Source: Devosia sediminis
GTDB taxonomy: Bacteria; Pseudomonadota; Alphaproteobacteria; Rhizobiales; Devosiaceae
Length of the DNA stretch: 64,000 nucleotides
Direction of reading: 5' to 3'
Assembly: GCF_016411825.1 (NCBI RefSeq)
Contig: NZ_JAEKMH010000002.1
Coordinates: 124,001 to 188,000, forward strand
The notes below the pieces were generated by a model. It was not told the origin of the DNA. It saw only the letters and a program-made list of their open reading frames with translations, and did not search any database. The number at the start of each line of letters is the position of its first letter. The first letter of the stretch is position 1. The position numbers and the translations under genes were made by a program. Shown here one piece after another: positions 26,651 through 34,630 of the stretch.

Positions 26651-27664
26651 ATGAACATCGTCGAACTGCTGACCCAGAGAGACTTCCTCATCGCGGTGCT
26701 GGCTGCTGTATCGGCCGCGGCCGTGGTCTTCACCTTCGGCTCCTCGCTCATCGTCAAGCAGGAGATGAAGGGGCGCATCAAGCGCGTTGCGCTGGAGCGC
26801 GACAAGATGCGCGTCGAGGAAATGGCGCGCCTGCGCGGTGGTAACGCGTCCGTGGATGGCCGCGCCTCGATCCGCCGCGGCACCGAAGCCAAGTCCTACA
26901 TGAAGCGGGCTGTCGAACGCTTCGATCTCAAGAAGGCGTTCCAGGACGACACCACCGTCGACAAGCTGGCCATGGCGGGCCTGCGCGGGCAGGGGGAGCT
27001 GACCAAGTTCCTGTTCCAGCGCCTCGCCTATCCGGTGGTCATCTTCCTCGTTGCCGCACTCTACCTGCTGGTGCTCGCCCCCGGTGACAGGCCGGTCTAT
27101 ATCAACCTCGTCTATGCCATCGGTGCTGGCCTGCTCGGCGCCTACCTGCCGGTCATCCTGCTCAAGAACAAGACGCAGAAGCGCCAGGCCTCCATTCGCC
27201 GCTCCTGGCCCGATTGCCTCGATCTGCTGCTGCTCTGCGTGGAAGCCGGCATGTCCATGGAACACGCCTTCAAGCGTGTCGCCAAGGAGATCGGCGCCCA
27301 GTCGGTAGAGCTGGCCGAAGAGCTGACCCTCACCACGGCTGAACTGTCCTTCCTTGAAGATCGTACCCGCGCCTACGAAAATCTCGGGCGCCGCACCGGT
27401 CTCGATAACGTCAAGTCGGTGATGACCGCGCTGATCCAGGCCGATCGCTACGGCACGTCGGTCGGCCAGGCGTTGCGCGTCATGGCCGAGGAAGGCCGCG
27501 AGGCGCGCATGATGGAAGCCGAGAAGAAGGCCGCCGCCCTGCCGCCCAAGCTCACCGTGCCGCTGATCGTTTTCTTCCTGCCGGTGCTGTTCATCGTCAT
27601 CCTCTCGCCGGCCATGATCCAGGTCTTCACCGGCTCGGTCGCCCGGACCATGGGCGGAAGCTGA
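26651..27664 (+). CDS. tadC: Tad pilus inner-membrane protein TadC (T2SF domain)
   Basis: The 337-residue TadB paralogue has membrane helices at about 12-32 and 125-175 and a T2SF domain (about 190-310) with PDCLDLLLLCVEAGMSMEHA and LIQADRYGTSVGQALRVMAEEGREAR. ATG 26651 has a GGGAGG site. It is the last plus-strand gene of the operon; a hairpin follows before the convergent gene. Confidence 0.93.
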   Translation: MNIVELLTQRDFLIAVLAAVSAAAVVFTFGSSLIVKQEMKGRIKRVALERDKMRVEEMARLRGGNASVDGRASIRRGTEAKSYMKRAVERFDLKKAFQDDTTVDKLAMAGLRGQGELTKFLFQRLAYPVVIFLVAALYLLVLAPGDRPVYINLVYAIGAGLLGAYLPVILLKNKTQKRQASIRRSWPDCLDLLLLCVEAGMSMEHAFKRVAKEIGAQSVELAEELTLTTAELSFLEDRTRAYENLGRRTGLDNVKSVMTALIQADRYGTSVGQALRVMAEEGREARMMEAEKKAAALPPKLTVPLIVFFLPVLFIVILSPAMIQVFTGSVARTMGGS

Positions 27665-27688
27665 GGCTTTCAGCGCCCGCAGGCGGGT

Positions 27689-27715
27689 GAAGCGGCGAAC
27701 AAACGTCGCCGCTTC
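27689..27715. terminator. Hairpin between convergent tadC and glyoxalase-like gene
   Basis: Perfect 10-bp inverted repeat GAAGCGGCGA / TCGCCGCTTC with a 7-base loop. No T-run follows on either strand, so termination may be weak or Rho-assisted. Confidence 0.5.
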
Positions 27716-27722
27716 CCCGGAG

Positions 27723-28427
27723 TTAGTTCGCGGCGCCTTGTCCGAAATCGAGGTTTGTCGGGCGCGGCAGTACGGGCCCCTTGCCGCTGCTGGTGGGAAC
27801 GCTGCCATCGACTTCGTCGAGGCTGAACTTACGCGACCAGCATTTGCCCGTTCCCTTGAGGAAGAAGCCATAGTGAAGGCTCAGCGCTTCCCCGGGAATA
27901 TCGAACACTACCGACCGTTGGCTCCATCCCTGCGTTCCGACCAACGGCCCGTCGGGTCGGTGCAGTTCGAGATTGTTGAACAGCAGCGTTCCCTTGGCGC
28001 CGTCGATCCGGAACCAGATGGTCGCGCCGGTGCCGGCGTCTTCCGTGCGCAATTCACCGGCAATCCGGATGCGCTTACCTTTGAATGGCTCCGCGTCCAC
28101 GCTCTGCATGACAGTGCAGAAGTCGTCGCCGCGCACGTCGTGCAACAGCTCGGGTCTGGTGGCGATCAGCACGGACGAACCATTCTGGTGATCGAGGCGC
28201 GTCTCGTAAAGGTGCGGGCTCTTACCGGCCTTGAACCAGCCGCTGGGCAGCGTTTCATCATTTAAAGCCGCACGATCAATCCTTGCGCTGAGCATGTTCC
28301 AGTTGGCCAGGCCGAACTGGCGGGAGACCAGTTCGAGGCTATCGCTGTGGCTGACGTCGATGCTTCTTTCGGCGAGAGCCTGGCGCAGCAGCTTCGCCAT
28401 GAGCTTGGCGTCCATGTAGCTATGCAT
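27723..28427 (-). CDS. Glyoxalase-related (Glyoxalase_8) domain protein with beta-rich C-terminus
   Basis: The 234-residue cytoplasmic protein begins with a helical module DAKLMAKLLRQALAERSI followed by SHSDSLELVSRQFGLANW, the pattern of the Glyoxalase_8 (glyoxalase-related) domain. Residues about 60-205 look like a jelly-roll, carbohydrate-binding-like domain (GWFKAG, GATIWFRIDG, VVFDIPGEALSLHYGFFL) known from some regulators and peptidases. No catalytic residues are recognised. It sits inside the Tad locus between tadC and tadD with no known pilus role. Domain names are from memory of motifs. Confidence 0.8.
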   Translation of the reverse strand: MHSYMDAKLMAKLLRQALAERSIDVSHSDSLELVSRQFGLANWNMLSARIDRAALNDETLPSGWFKAGKSPHLYETRLDHQNGSSVLIATRPELLHDVRGDDFCTVMQSVDAEPFKGKRIRIAGELRTEDAGTGATIWFRIDGAKGTLLFNNLELHRPDGPLVGTQGWSQRSVVFDIPGEALSLHYGFFLKGTGKCWSRKFSLDEVDGSVPTSSGKGPVLPRPTNLDFGQGAAN

Positions 28428-28640
28428 GGGTTCGATCCTTCTCTCGGGCAGCAGAAAAGATCAGTGCTCGCATTGCTGACAGCCTGCCCAGGATTTGCAG
28501 GGTCAAACCAGATCGAAGTGCATTCACCTTCCCATTTGGGCGCGAGCGGCTGGCTGCACAGGCCACCACCAAGGGTAGGCCGCTGACCGCGAATGTCAAC
28601 TCACGGGTCGCGCTTCGCCCATTTCCACCTGCTGGGCGGC

Positions 28641-29405
28641 TCAGCCCTGCTCGATCATGTCCCAGCGGTTCTTCTGGGAAAGCATGCCCTGCACATAGGC
28701 CATGTTGGCGGCGACCTGGTCGGGCGGCAGTTCGGCTGCGTAAAGGGCTTCGGCTTCCGCGAACCGGCCCTGGAGGCCGATGACCAGCGCCAGGTTCTGC
28801 CGCGTCTTGGTGGTGGCGCCACGCATGGCGGCGGCACGGCGCAGATGGTTCTCCGCTGCCGGCAGTTCATTGGTCATGGCGTAGGAAAGGCCCAGATTGG
28901 TCTCGATCGATGCCTCGCCCGGCGCGATGACGGAGGCCTGCACATAGACCTTGCGGGCCTGGTCGTGGCGACCCATCTGGTCGAGCGTGGCGCCCATGAC
29001 CAGCAGCGCATTCCAGTCCGGCGCGTCGGGGCGGATGACATTCTGCAGCACCTGCAGGGATTGCTCGAAGCGGCCCGAAGCGGTCAGGGTCCTCGCATAT
29101 TCAACCGTGATCGCCACGTCGTTGGGATGGCGCGACATCGCCTGTTCCATGGCCGCAGTGGCTTGCTGTGGCTGTCCGGCGGCGCGCAGAGCGGCGGCAT
29201 AATGAATGGCCACGGCACGGTCGCCGGGATTGCGGCGATAGCGCTCGGTCAGCTCGCCAAGGCCCGCCGTGCTCTGGCCGATGCTCCCGGTCGTGGTCAT
29301 GTCCATGTGGCCGCGATTGGATGCGCAGGCCGACAGGATCATCGCGGCGACGCCCGCCAGCAGCAGGGGACGGAGGGACTTGGCGATCTGGTAGCTCTTC
29401 GACAC
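28641..29405 (-). CDS. tadD: Tad pilus lipoprotein TadD (TPR)
   Basis: The 254-residue protein has a lipoprotein signal with lipobox LSAC (Cys27) and about five tetratricopeptide repeats (e.g. AVAIHYAAALRAAGQPQQAT, WNALLVMGATLDQMGRHDQA, ASIETNLGLSYAMTNELPAA). TadD is the pilotin-like factor for secretin assembly. It is on the opposite strand from the main tad operon, separated from tadC by the glyoxalase-like gene, and has its own upstream region containing a TTAACCC palindrome. Confidence 0.88.
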   Translation of the reverse strand: MSKSYQIAKSLRPLLLAGVAAMILSACASNRGHMDMTTTGSIGQSTAGLGELTERYRRNPGDRAVAIHYAAALRAAGQPQQATAAMEQAMSRHPNDVAITVEYARTLTASGRFEQSLQVLQNVIRPDAPDWNALLVMGATLDQMGRHDQARKVYVQASVIAPGEASIETNLGLSYAMTNELPAAENHLRRAAAMRGATTKTRQNLALVIGLQGRFAEAEALYAAELPPDQVAANMAYVQGMLSQKNRWDMIEQG

Positions 29406-29458
29406 GGCGCACTCCCGGCCCGCAACAGGCCGTCCAACATGGCTCGATCAATAGATCA

Positions 29459-29479
29459 TTAACCCTAACACCGGGTTAA
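29459..29479. promoter_or_regulatory. TTAACCC-N7-GGGTTAA palindrome
   Basis: A perfect 7+7 inverted repeat lies 54 bp upstream of tadD (minus strand) and 73 bp upstream of the aminopeptidase gene (plus strand). It could be an operator for either gene. Confidence 0.4.
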
Positions 29480-29551
29480 GCGGCGCCTTCGGGACGTTGC
29501 CCAGCCCGGAGCCAATCGCTAGAAGAAGCGGCCATTCAACGGAGACGCTTC

Positions 29552-30901
29552 ATGTCCACTTCGCCCGCCATTCCGCTTTATCTGGTTCCCGAAGGCGGGC
29601 TGGACGATGCCCCCATCGCCGATGCGGGCAAGGCCTGGGCGCGCGCCAACGGCTTTTCCGGTCAGCGCGGCAAGCTCGTGTCGCTTCCCGGCGCGGATGG
29701 CGAAGTGGCAGGCGTGCTGTTCGGCACCGGCAAGCCGGCCGGCCGCTCGCCTTTCGTCGTGGGCCTCGCCGGCGCCGCACTGCCGGCCGCCAACTACACC
29801 CTGGCCGGGGAGGTTGGCGACGCCACACTGGCATCCATTGGCTTCCAGCTCGGCGCCTACCGCTTCGATCGCTATCGCGATAGCCAGCCCGCCCCAACCC
29901 TGACGCTGTCCGAGGATGCCGACGCCGACGAAGTCGATCGCCAGGTCGAGGCGGCGCTTTTGGCGCGCGATCTCATCAACACCCCCGCCAATGACCTCGG
30001 CCCCGAGGCCCTGGAGGCCTCGGTGCGCGACTTTGCCCGCCGCCACGGCATGACCATCGCGGTGACGCTGGGCGATGATCTCATCGGTGCCAATTTTCCG
30101 ATGATCCACGCCGTGGGTCGCGCCGCAGCCCAGGCTCCGCGTCTCATCGACCTGACATGGGGCGACCCCAGCCACCCCAAGGTGTCGCTGGTCGGCAAGG
30201 GTGTCACCTTCGATACCGGCGGCCTCGACATCAAGTCCGCTGCCGGCATGCTGATGATGAAGAAGGACATGGGCGGCGCCGCCAACGTGCTGGGGCTCGC
30301 CCATACCATCATGTCGGCGAAACTGCCGGTGCGGCTGCGCGTGCTGCTGCCGGTGGTCGAGAACGCCATTGCCGGCAATTCCTTCCGTCCGGGCGACGTG
30401 CTGCGCTCACGCGCCGGTCTTACGGTCGAAATCGGCAATACCGATGCCGAGGGACGCCTCATCCTGGCCGATGCACTGACGCTGGCCGACGAGGAAAGCC
30501 CCGAAATCCTGCTCGACATGGCCACCCTCACCGGCGCGGCCCGCGTCGCGCTCGGCCCCGACCTGCCGGCGCTCTATTCGACCGACGATGGCGTCACGGC
30601 CGGCCTCGTGGCCGCCGGCGCGGCGGCCGAAGACCCGCTCTGGCCCATGCCGCTCTGGCACAATTACGATGCCCAGATGGCGTCCAAGATCGCCGATGTG
30701 AACAATGCCGGTTCGGGCGGCTATGCCGGCTCGGTCACCGCCGCCCTGTTCCTCCGGCGTTTCGTCCGGAATGCCGGCGCCTGGGTGCATCTCGATATTT
30801 TCGGCTGGGCCCCCGAGGCGCGCCCCGGTCGTCCCGTCGGCGCCACCGATCAAGGCATTCGCGCCGTCTACGGCATGCTGCGTCAGCGCTATCAGCGCTG
30901 A
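29552..30901 (+). CDS. Leucyl aminopeptidase family protein (M17)
   Basis: The 449-residue M17 metallopeptidase has the conserved two-metal active site: VGKGVTFDTGGLDIKSA with the catalytic Lys, MKKDMGGAA, and NTDAEGRLILADAL with the catalytic Arg. The N-terminal 150 residues are the variable Macro-like domain. It removes N-terminal residues from peptides in the cytoplasm. At 449 residues it is shorter than PepA (about 500), as common for the second M17 enzyme of Rhizobiales. It is convergent with the DedA gene, with only 3 bp between stops. Confidence 0.92.
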   Translation: MSTSPAIPLYLVPEGGLDDAPIADAGKAWARANGFSGQRGKLVSLPGADGEVAGVLFGTGKPAGRSPFVVGLAGAALPAANYTLAGEVGDATLASIGFQLGAYRFDRYRDSQPAPTLTLSEDADADEVDRQVEAALLARDLINTPANDLGPEALEASVRDFARRHGMTIAVTLGDDLIGANFPMIHAVGRAAAQAPRLIDLTWGDPSHPKVSLVGKGVTFDTGGLDIKSAAGMLMMKKDMGGAANVLGLAHTIMSAKLPVRLRVLLPVVENAIAGNSFRPGDVLRSRAGLTVEIGNTDAEGRLILADALTLADEESPEILLDMATLTGAARVALGPDLPALYSTDDGVTAGLVAAGAAAEDPLWPMPLWHNYDAQMASKIADVNNAGSGGYAGSVTAALFLRRFVRNAGAWVHLDIFGWAPEARPGRPVGATDQGIRAVYGMLRQRYQR

Positions 30902-30904
30902 GCG

Positions 30905-31579
30905 TCAGCCCTCGGGAACGGGGTCCACGCCCACGGCCTGCTCGACGACCTCGGGCAGCGCCTCTCCGCCCTTGGGGAACAGCAGCGGCGCCATGGCGAA
31001 GCCGATGATCACCAGCGCCACCATGCCGATACCGGCCCACTTCTTGTGCTTCTCGATGAATTCGCCGGCCACCGGACCGAAGAAATAAAAGAGGCCGCAG
31101 GGCACGAAATACCGCAGGCCGCGGCCGATCAGCCCGTAGATGACGAAAGTCCAGAGATCGAGCCCGGCCACGCCCGAGGTGATGGTGATGACCTTGTAGG
31201 GAATAGGCGACAGCGCCCCGACCAGGATCATCAGCGGACCGTTGTCCACAAAGCTCTGGCGCAGTGATTGGAAGCCGTCGGCGGCACCATAGAAATTGAT
31301 GATGGCCATGCCGATCGTGTCGAACAGGAAGTAGCCGATCGCATAGCCGGCCAGGCCCCCCGCCACCGACGAAATCGTGCAGATCGCCGCCAGGCGCCAG
31401 GCCCGCATCCGATCGGCGATGATCATCGGCGCCAGCATGATTTCCGGAAAGACCGGAATGATCATGGCTTCGAGGAAACACAGGGCCGCCAGGATCGGCT
31501 CGGCAAAGCGATGCTTGGTGGCAAGCTTCAGCCGATCATAGAAGCTGAGCTTGGCGGGGGCGGCGGTCGTCTCGGTCAT
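30905..31579 (-). CDS. DedA/YqaA family membrane protein
   Basis: The 224-residue polytopic protein belongs to the SNARE-associated/DedA superfamily, YqaA-like branch. It shows FLEAMIIPVFPEIMLAPMII, GGLAGYAIGYFLFDTIG, and the G-rich turn LSPIPYKVITITSGVAGLD. DedA proteins are linked to membrane lipid recycling and envelope homeostasis. ATG 31579 (MTETTAAP) is preferred to the upstream frame from 31618. It is 66 bp downstream of the reductase gene on the same strand. Confidence 0.9.
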   Translation of the reverse strand: MTETTAAPAKLSFYDRLKLATKHRFAEPILAALCFLEAMIIPVFPEIMLAPMIIADRMRAWRLAAICTISSVAGGLAGYAIGYFLFDTIGMAIINFYGAADGFQSLRQSFVDNGPLMILVGALSPIPYKVITITSGVAGLDLWTFVIYGLIGRGLRYFVPCGLFYFFGPVAGEFIEKHKKWAGIGMVALVIIGFAMAPLLFPKGGEALPEVVEQAVGVDPVPEG

Positions 31580-31645
31580 GCGGTCTCGCAGTTGGATTCG
31601 GCTTATGGTTCGACACAAACTGGCGTCGCACCAATGAATTTTCCG

Positions 31646-32584
31646 TCAGTAGCCCCGGCTCCGGTCGACCACGTTGGGCAGCGGCTCGCCCGCCTCATGC
31701 GCGCGCAGAATGGTCGAGAAATAGCGCACGCCGCTTGCCTCGTTGGAAATCGCGGCGATGTGCGGGGTGATGTAGCAGTTCTTGGCGTCCCAGAGCGGGC
31801 TGTCCTGGGGCAGGGGCTCGACCTCGAACACGTCGAGGCTGGCTGCGCCCAGAGTGCCGTCCGTGAGCGCCGCGACGATATCGGCTTCCCGCTGATGGCC
31901 GCCACGCGCCGCATTGACGATCACCGGCCCGCCCTCCAGCCGGTCGCGACACAGCTTGGCGAAGGTCTCGCGGTTGAGGATGCCCGCCGTATCCGGCGTC
32001 AGCGGCAGTAGATTGACGAGAATGTCGGTGCCGCCGAGGAAGGCGTCGAATTCCGCGTCGCCGGCAAAGCCCTCGACGCCTTCGATAGCCTTGGGCGTGC
32101 GGCTCCAACTCCGGAGATCAAAGCCGAGCGGCTTGAGGCGCCTGGCGGCATCCTGCCCGAGCACGCCCATGCCCATGATGCCCACCGTGGTTTCGCCGGC
32201 GGCGGGCGGGTAGAACTGGCTCCAGCGGCGCGCCTGCTGGTCGTCACGGAAGCGGCTGAACTGGCGGTGATGCATGGTGACATGGGCCACCACATAATCG
32301 CTCATGCGCTGGCTCAGATCTTCGTCGACAAAGCGCACGATCGGCGCTTGAGGCAGGCGCGGATGCTTGAGCAGCGCATCGACACCGGCGCCCAGCGACA
32401 GCACCGCCTTGAGATTGTCGAGCCCGTCAAAGGCATCCGGTTTAGGCTTCCAGACGAAAATATACCGGATCTCGGCCGGGTCGAAGTCATCGCCGCGCCG
32501 CACCACGGGGTAGGGCGCCAGCGCTTCGGCAAACGCGCTTGCCCAGCTGGCTTCATCGACATCGGACAGGTGCAGGAGCAGCAT
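31646..32584 (-). CDS. ghrA: Glyoxylate/hydroxypyruvate reductase A
   Basis: The 312-residue D-2-hydroxyacid dehydrogenase reduces glyoxylate and hydroxypyruvate with NADPH. The Rossmann motif is GIMGMGVLGQDAARRL, followed by SWSRTPK (NADP-type Arg). Catalytic residues are Arg in VNAARGG, Glu in DVFEVEPLP and His in ITPHIAAIS. The family signature for GhrA is the short N-terminal domain and FVWKPKPD. It lies downstream of an intrinsic terminator, so it has its own promoter. Confidence 0.92.
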   Translation of the reverse strand: MLLLHLSDVDEASWASAFAEALAPYPVVRRGDDFDPAEIRYIFVWKPKPDAFDGLDNLKAVLSLGAGVDALLKHPRLPQAPIVRFVDEDLSQRMSDYVVAHVTMHHRQFSRFRDDQQARRWSQFYPPAAGETTVGIMGMGVLGQDAARRLKPLGFDLRSWSRTPKAIEGVEGFAGDAEFDAFLGGTDILVNLLPLTPDTAGILNRETFAKLCRDRLEGGPVIVNAARGGHQREADIVAALTDGTLGAASLDVFEVEPLPQDSPLWDAKNCYITPHIAAISNEASGVRYFSTILRAHEAGEPLPNVVDRSRGY

Positions 32585-32598
32585 GCTGATTGATCCTC

Positions 32599-32629
32599 AA
32601 GAAAAGAGCCGCGCTTTTGGCGCGGCTCA
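32599..32629 (-). terminator. Intrinsic terminator of the cytochrome c gene
   Basis: On the minus strand a perfect 9-bp stem GAGCCGCGC / GCGCGGCTC with a CAAAA loop is followed by TTTTCTT. It lies between the cytochrome c stop and the ghrA start. Confidence 0.88.
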
Positions 32630-32656
32630 CAAACTTCTTCGGGGTGACCGCAAGCC

Positions 32657-33508
32657 TTACTGGCTGTTGGTCGGGGCGGGCTGGGCGCCAGTGGTGTTGG
32701 TCGCCGGTGTCGCCGGATTGTTGCCACCCGAGAGGGGGGCGGCTGGCGTGGTTTCCTGCACCGGGGTGCCTTCCACATTGGTGTCGGTCTGCGTCTCGGT
32801 CGGGGTTTCCACGGCACCTGCAGGGGCAGCAGGTTCGGTGGTCTCGCTGCCGCCGCCGGCAGGCGTCGTGAGTTCGTCCGAGATCGTATCGTCCGGGGAG
32901 GCCTCGCCAGCGGGCGCAGCTTCGCCTTCGGCAGCCGGTTCTTCGGCAGCGGGCGCGGCCTCAGGCTCGGGGAACGGCACGGGCGAAGCGGAAAGGGTCT
33001 GCAGGTAGGCCAGGATATCGGCGCGCTCTTCTGGCGAGCGGACGCCCGCAAAGCCCATCTTGGTGCCCGGGGCATAAGCCTTGGGATTTTCGAGGAACGC
33101 GTCGAGGTCTTCGTAGGTCCAGATGCGGCCTTCGCCGTGATACTGGATCAGGATGTCCGAATAAGCAAAGCCCTCGAGGTGCGCTTCGGCATTGCCGACG
33201 ATGCCATAAAGGTTCGGGCCCTGCTTGTTGGCCTCGCCCTCGCCGAAGGTATGGCAGGACTGGCACTTGCGCACGGCAGAGGCGCCGCGTTCGGCGCTGG
33301 CGCTGGCCAGCAGAACCCCGAGCGGAACGGCCGGAGCTTCCTCGGCAGCAGCACCGCCTTCGGCCACTTCGGGCTCGGGCAGGGCATAGCCGGGGCCACG
33401 ATTCTCGATCGGGTGGTAGATGGCTTCGGCCAGGAAGCCCACACCCATGACGAACAACAGGGTGCCGAGCACGGCGCCGATGATCTTGTTTAGCTCAAAC
33501 GAATCCAT
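32657..33508 (-). CDS. Membrane-anchored cytochrome c with long acidic tail
   Basis: The 283-residue protein has an uncleaved N-terminal anchor (about 9-30) and a class I cytochrome c domain (about 65-175). Heme attaches at CQSCH (Cys82, Cys85, His86) and Met151 in GTKMGF is the likely sixth ligand. The domain resembles CycM, which carries electrons between the bc1 complex and terminal oxidases. Residues 176-283 are an extra low-complexity Ala/Pro/Glu/Thr tail not needed for the fold. ATG 33508 follows GAGAGACC; an earlier start at 33541 is possible. Confidence 0.9.
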   Translation of the reverse strand: MDSFELNKIIGAVLGTLLFVMGVGFLAEAIYHPIENRGPGYALPEPEVAEGGAAAEEAPAVPLGVLLASASAERGASAVRKCQSCHTFGEGEANKQGPNLYGIVGNAEAHLEGFAYSDILIQYHGEGRIWTYEDLDAFLENPKAYAPGTKMGFAGVRSPEERADILAYLQTLSASPVPFPEPEAAPAAEEPAAEGEAAPAGEASPDDTISDELTTPAGGGSETTEPAAPAGAVETPTETQTDTNVEGTPVQETTPAAPLSGGNNPATPATNTTGAQPAPTNSQ

Positions 33509-33778
33509 TTGGTCTCTCTGCCGGTCCATCCCCGTGGACATTTAATCGAACCGGCCCAACTTTAGATCCCCGGAAAAGGGGAATCCGCCTCAACCGGCCG
33601 GTGCGACGCGCGCGGAACATAGTATCAAGACACCTTGAGGTGCAACAGGTCAAACCAGCGCACCGCTGAATCGCCGCTCTGATCCACCTGTCATGCGTCG
33701 GCAGGCTGCCTTGCATCAGATTGACACCGTCTCCTGCCCGCGCCACAACCCGCCAGCCTTTGTCTCCAGAGAAGTCCC

Positions 33779-34600
33779 ATGACCAAGAAAATCGCTTTCC
33801 AGGGTGAACCCGGCGCCTTCAGCCACGCGGCGTCCGCCAATGTCTTCCCAGGCGAGGAATTTCTGGGCTGCGTCACCTTCGAGGAGACGCTCAATGCCGT
33901 GCAGACCGGCAAGGCGGATTTCGCCGTGGTGCCGGTCGAAAACTCGCTCTACGGGCGCATCACCGACATTCACCACCTGCTGCCCGAAAGCGGCCTGCAT
34001 ATCATCGGCGAGACCTATCTGCGCGTCGAGATGACGCTTCTTGGTGTTCCGGGCGCTACCTTCGAGGATATCAAGGCGGTCCAGTCGCTGTCAGTGGCGC
34101 TCGGCCAGTGCCGCAAGTTCATCGCCAGCCACGGCCTGCGGACCATCAATGCCGTCGACACCGCCGGTTCGGCCCGTGAGATCGCCGCAAAGGCCGACAA
34201 GTCGGTGGCGGCCATCGCCTCGCGTTTCGCCGGGGAAATCTACGGCCTCAACGTCCTGGCGGAAAACATCGAGGATGCCGACCACAACACCACGCGCTTC
34301 CTCGTGCTCTCGCCCAGCGAAAAGCTGGCCCCCAATACGGGCAAGGTGAAGACGACATTCGTCTTCCGCGTGCGCAACGTGCCGGCGGCGCTCTACAAGG
34401 CCATGGGCGGCTTCGCCACCAATGGCGTTAACATGACCAAGCTCGAGAGCTACATGGTGGGCGGCGCTTTCACGGCCACCCAGTTTTATGCCGATATCGA
34501 GGGGCACCCCGATGACGTGGGCGTTCAGCACGCCTTCGACGAGCTGAAGTTCTTCACCGACTATTTCAAGATCCTGGGCGTTTATCCCGCCGCCGATTGA
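33779..34600 (+). CDS. pheA: Prephenate dehydratase
   Basis: The 273-residue monofunctional enzyme makes phenylpyruvate for phenylalanine synthesis. The PDT domain (1-180) shows GEPGAFSHAA, VPVENSLYGRI and DTAGSAREIA with catalytic Thr in NTTRFLVL. The C-terminal ACT domain (about 195-270) mediates Phe feedback; its GALV-type site is represented here by AALYKAMGGFATNGVNMTKLES, where the usual ESRP is ESYM. The position beside a CycM-like cytochrome gene is common in Rhizobiales. Confidence 0.95.
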   Translation: MTKKIAFQGEPGAFSHAASANVFPGEEFLGCVTFEETLNAVQTGKADFAVVPVENSLYGRITDIHHLLPESGLHIIGETYLRVEMTLLGVPGATFEDIKAVQSLSVALGQCRKFIASHGLRTINAVDTAGSAREIAAKADKSVAAIASRFAGEIYGLNVLAENIEDADHNTTRFLVLSPSEKLAPNTGKVKTTFVFRVRNVPAALYKAMGGFATNGVNMTKLESYMVGGAFTATQFYADIEGHPDDVGVQHAFDELKFFTDYFKILGVYPAAD

Positions 34601-34610
34601 TCCTGGGCGC

Positions 34611-34630
34611 GGCGGGCCTATTGGCCCGCC
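34611..34630. terminator. Hairpin at convergent pheA / histidine kinase ends
   Basis: A perfect 8-bp inverted repeat GGCGGGCC-TATT-GGCCCGCC overlaps the last codons of the kinase gene, whose stop is partly in the loop. It could stop transcription in both directions. No T-run is present. Confidence 0.5.

Noticed and set aside
26102..27871. 589-residue open frame on the minus strand
   Set aside because: Antisense to tadB and tadC; low-complexity His/Asp/Arg composition typical of shadow frames.
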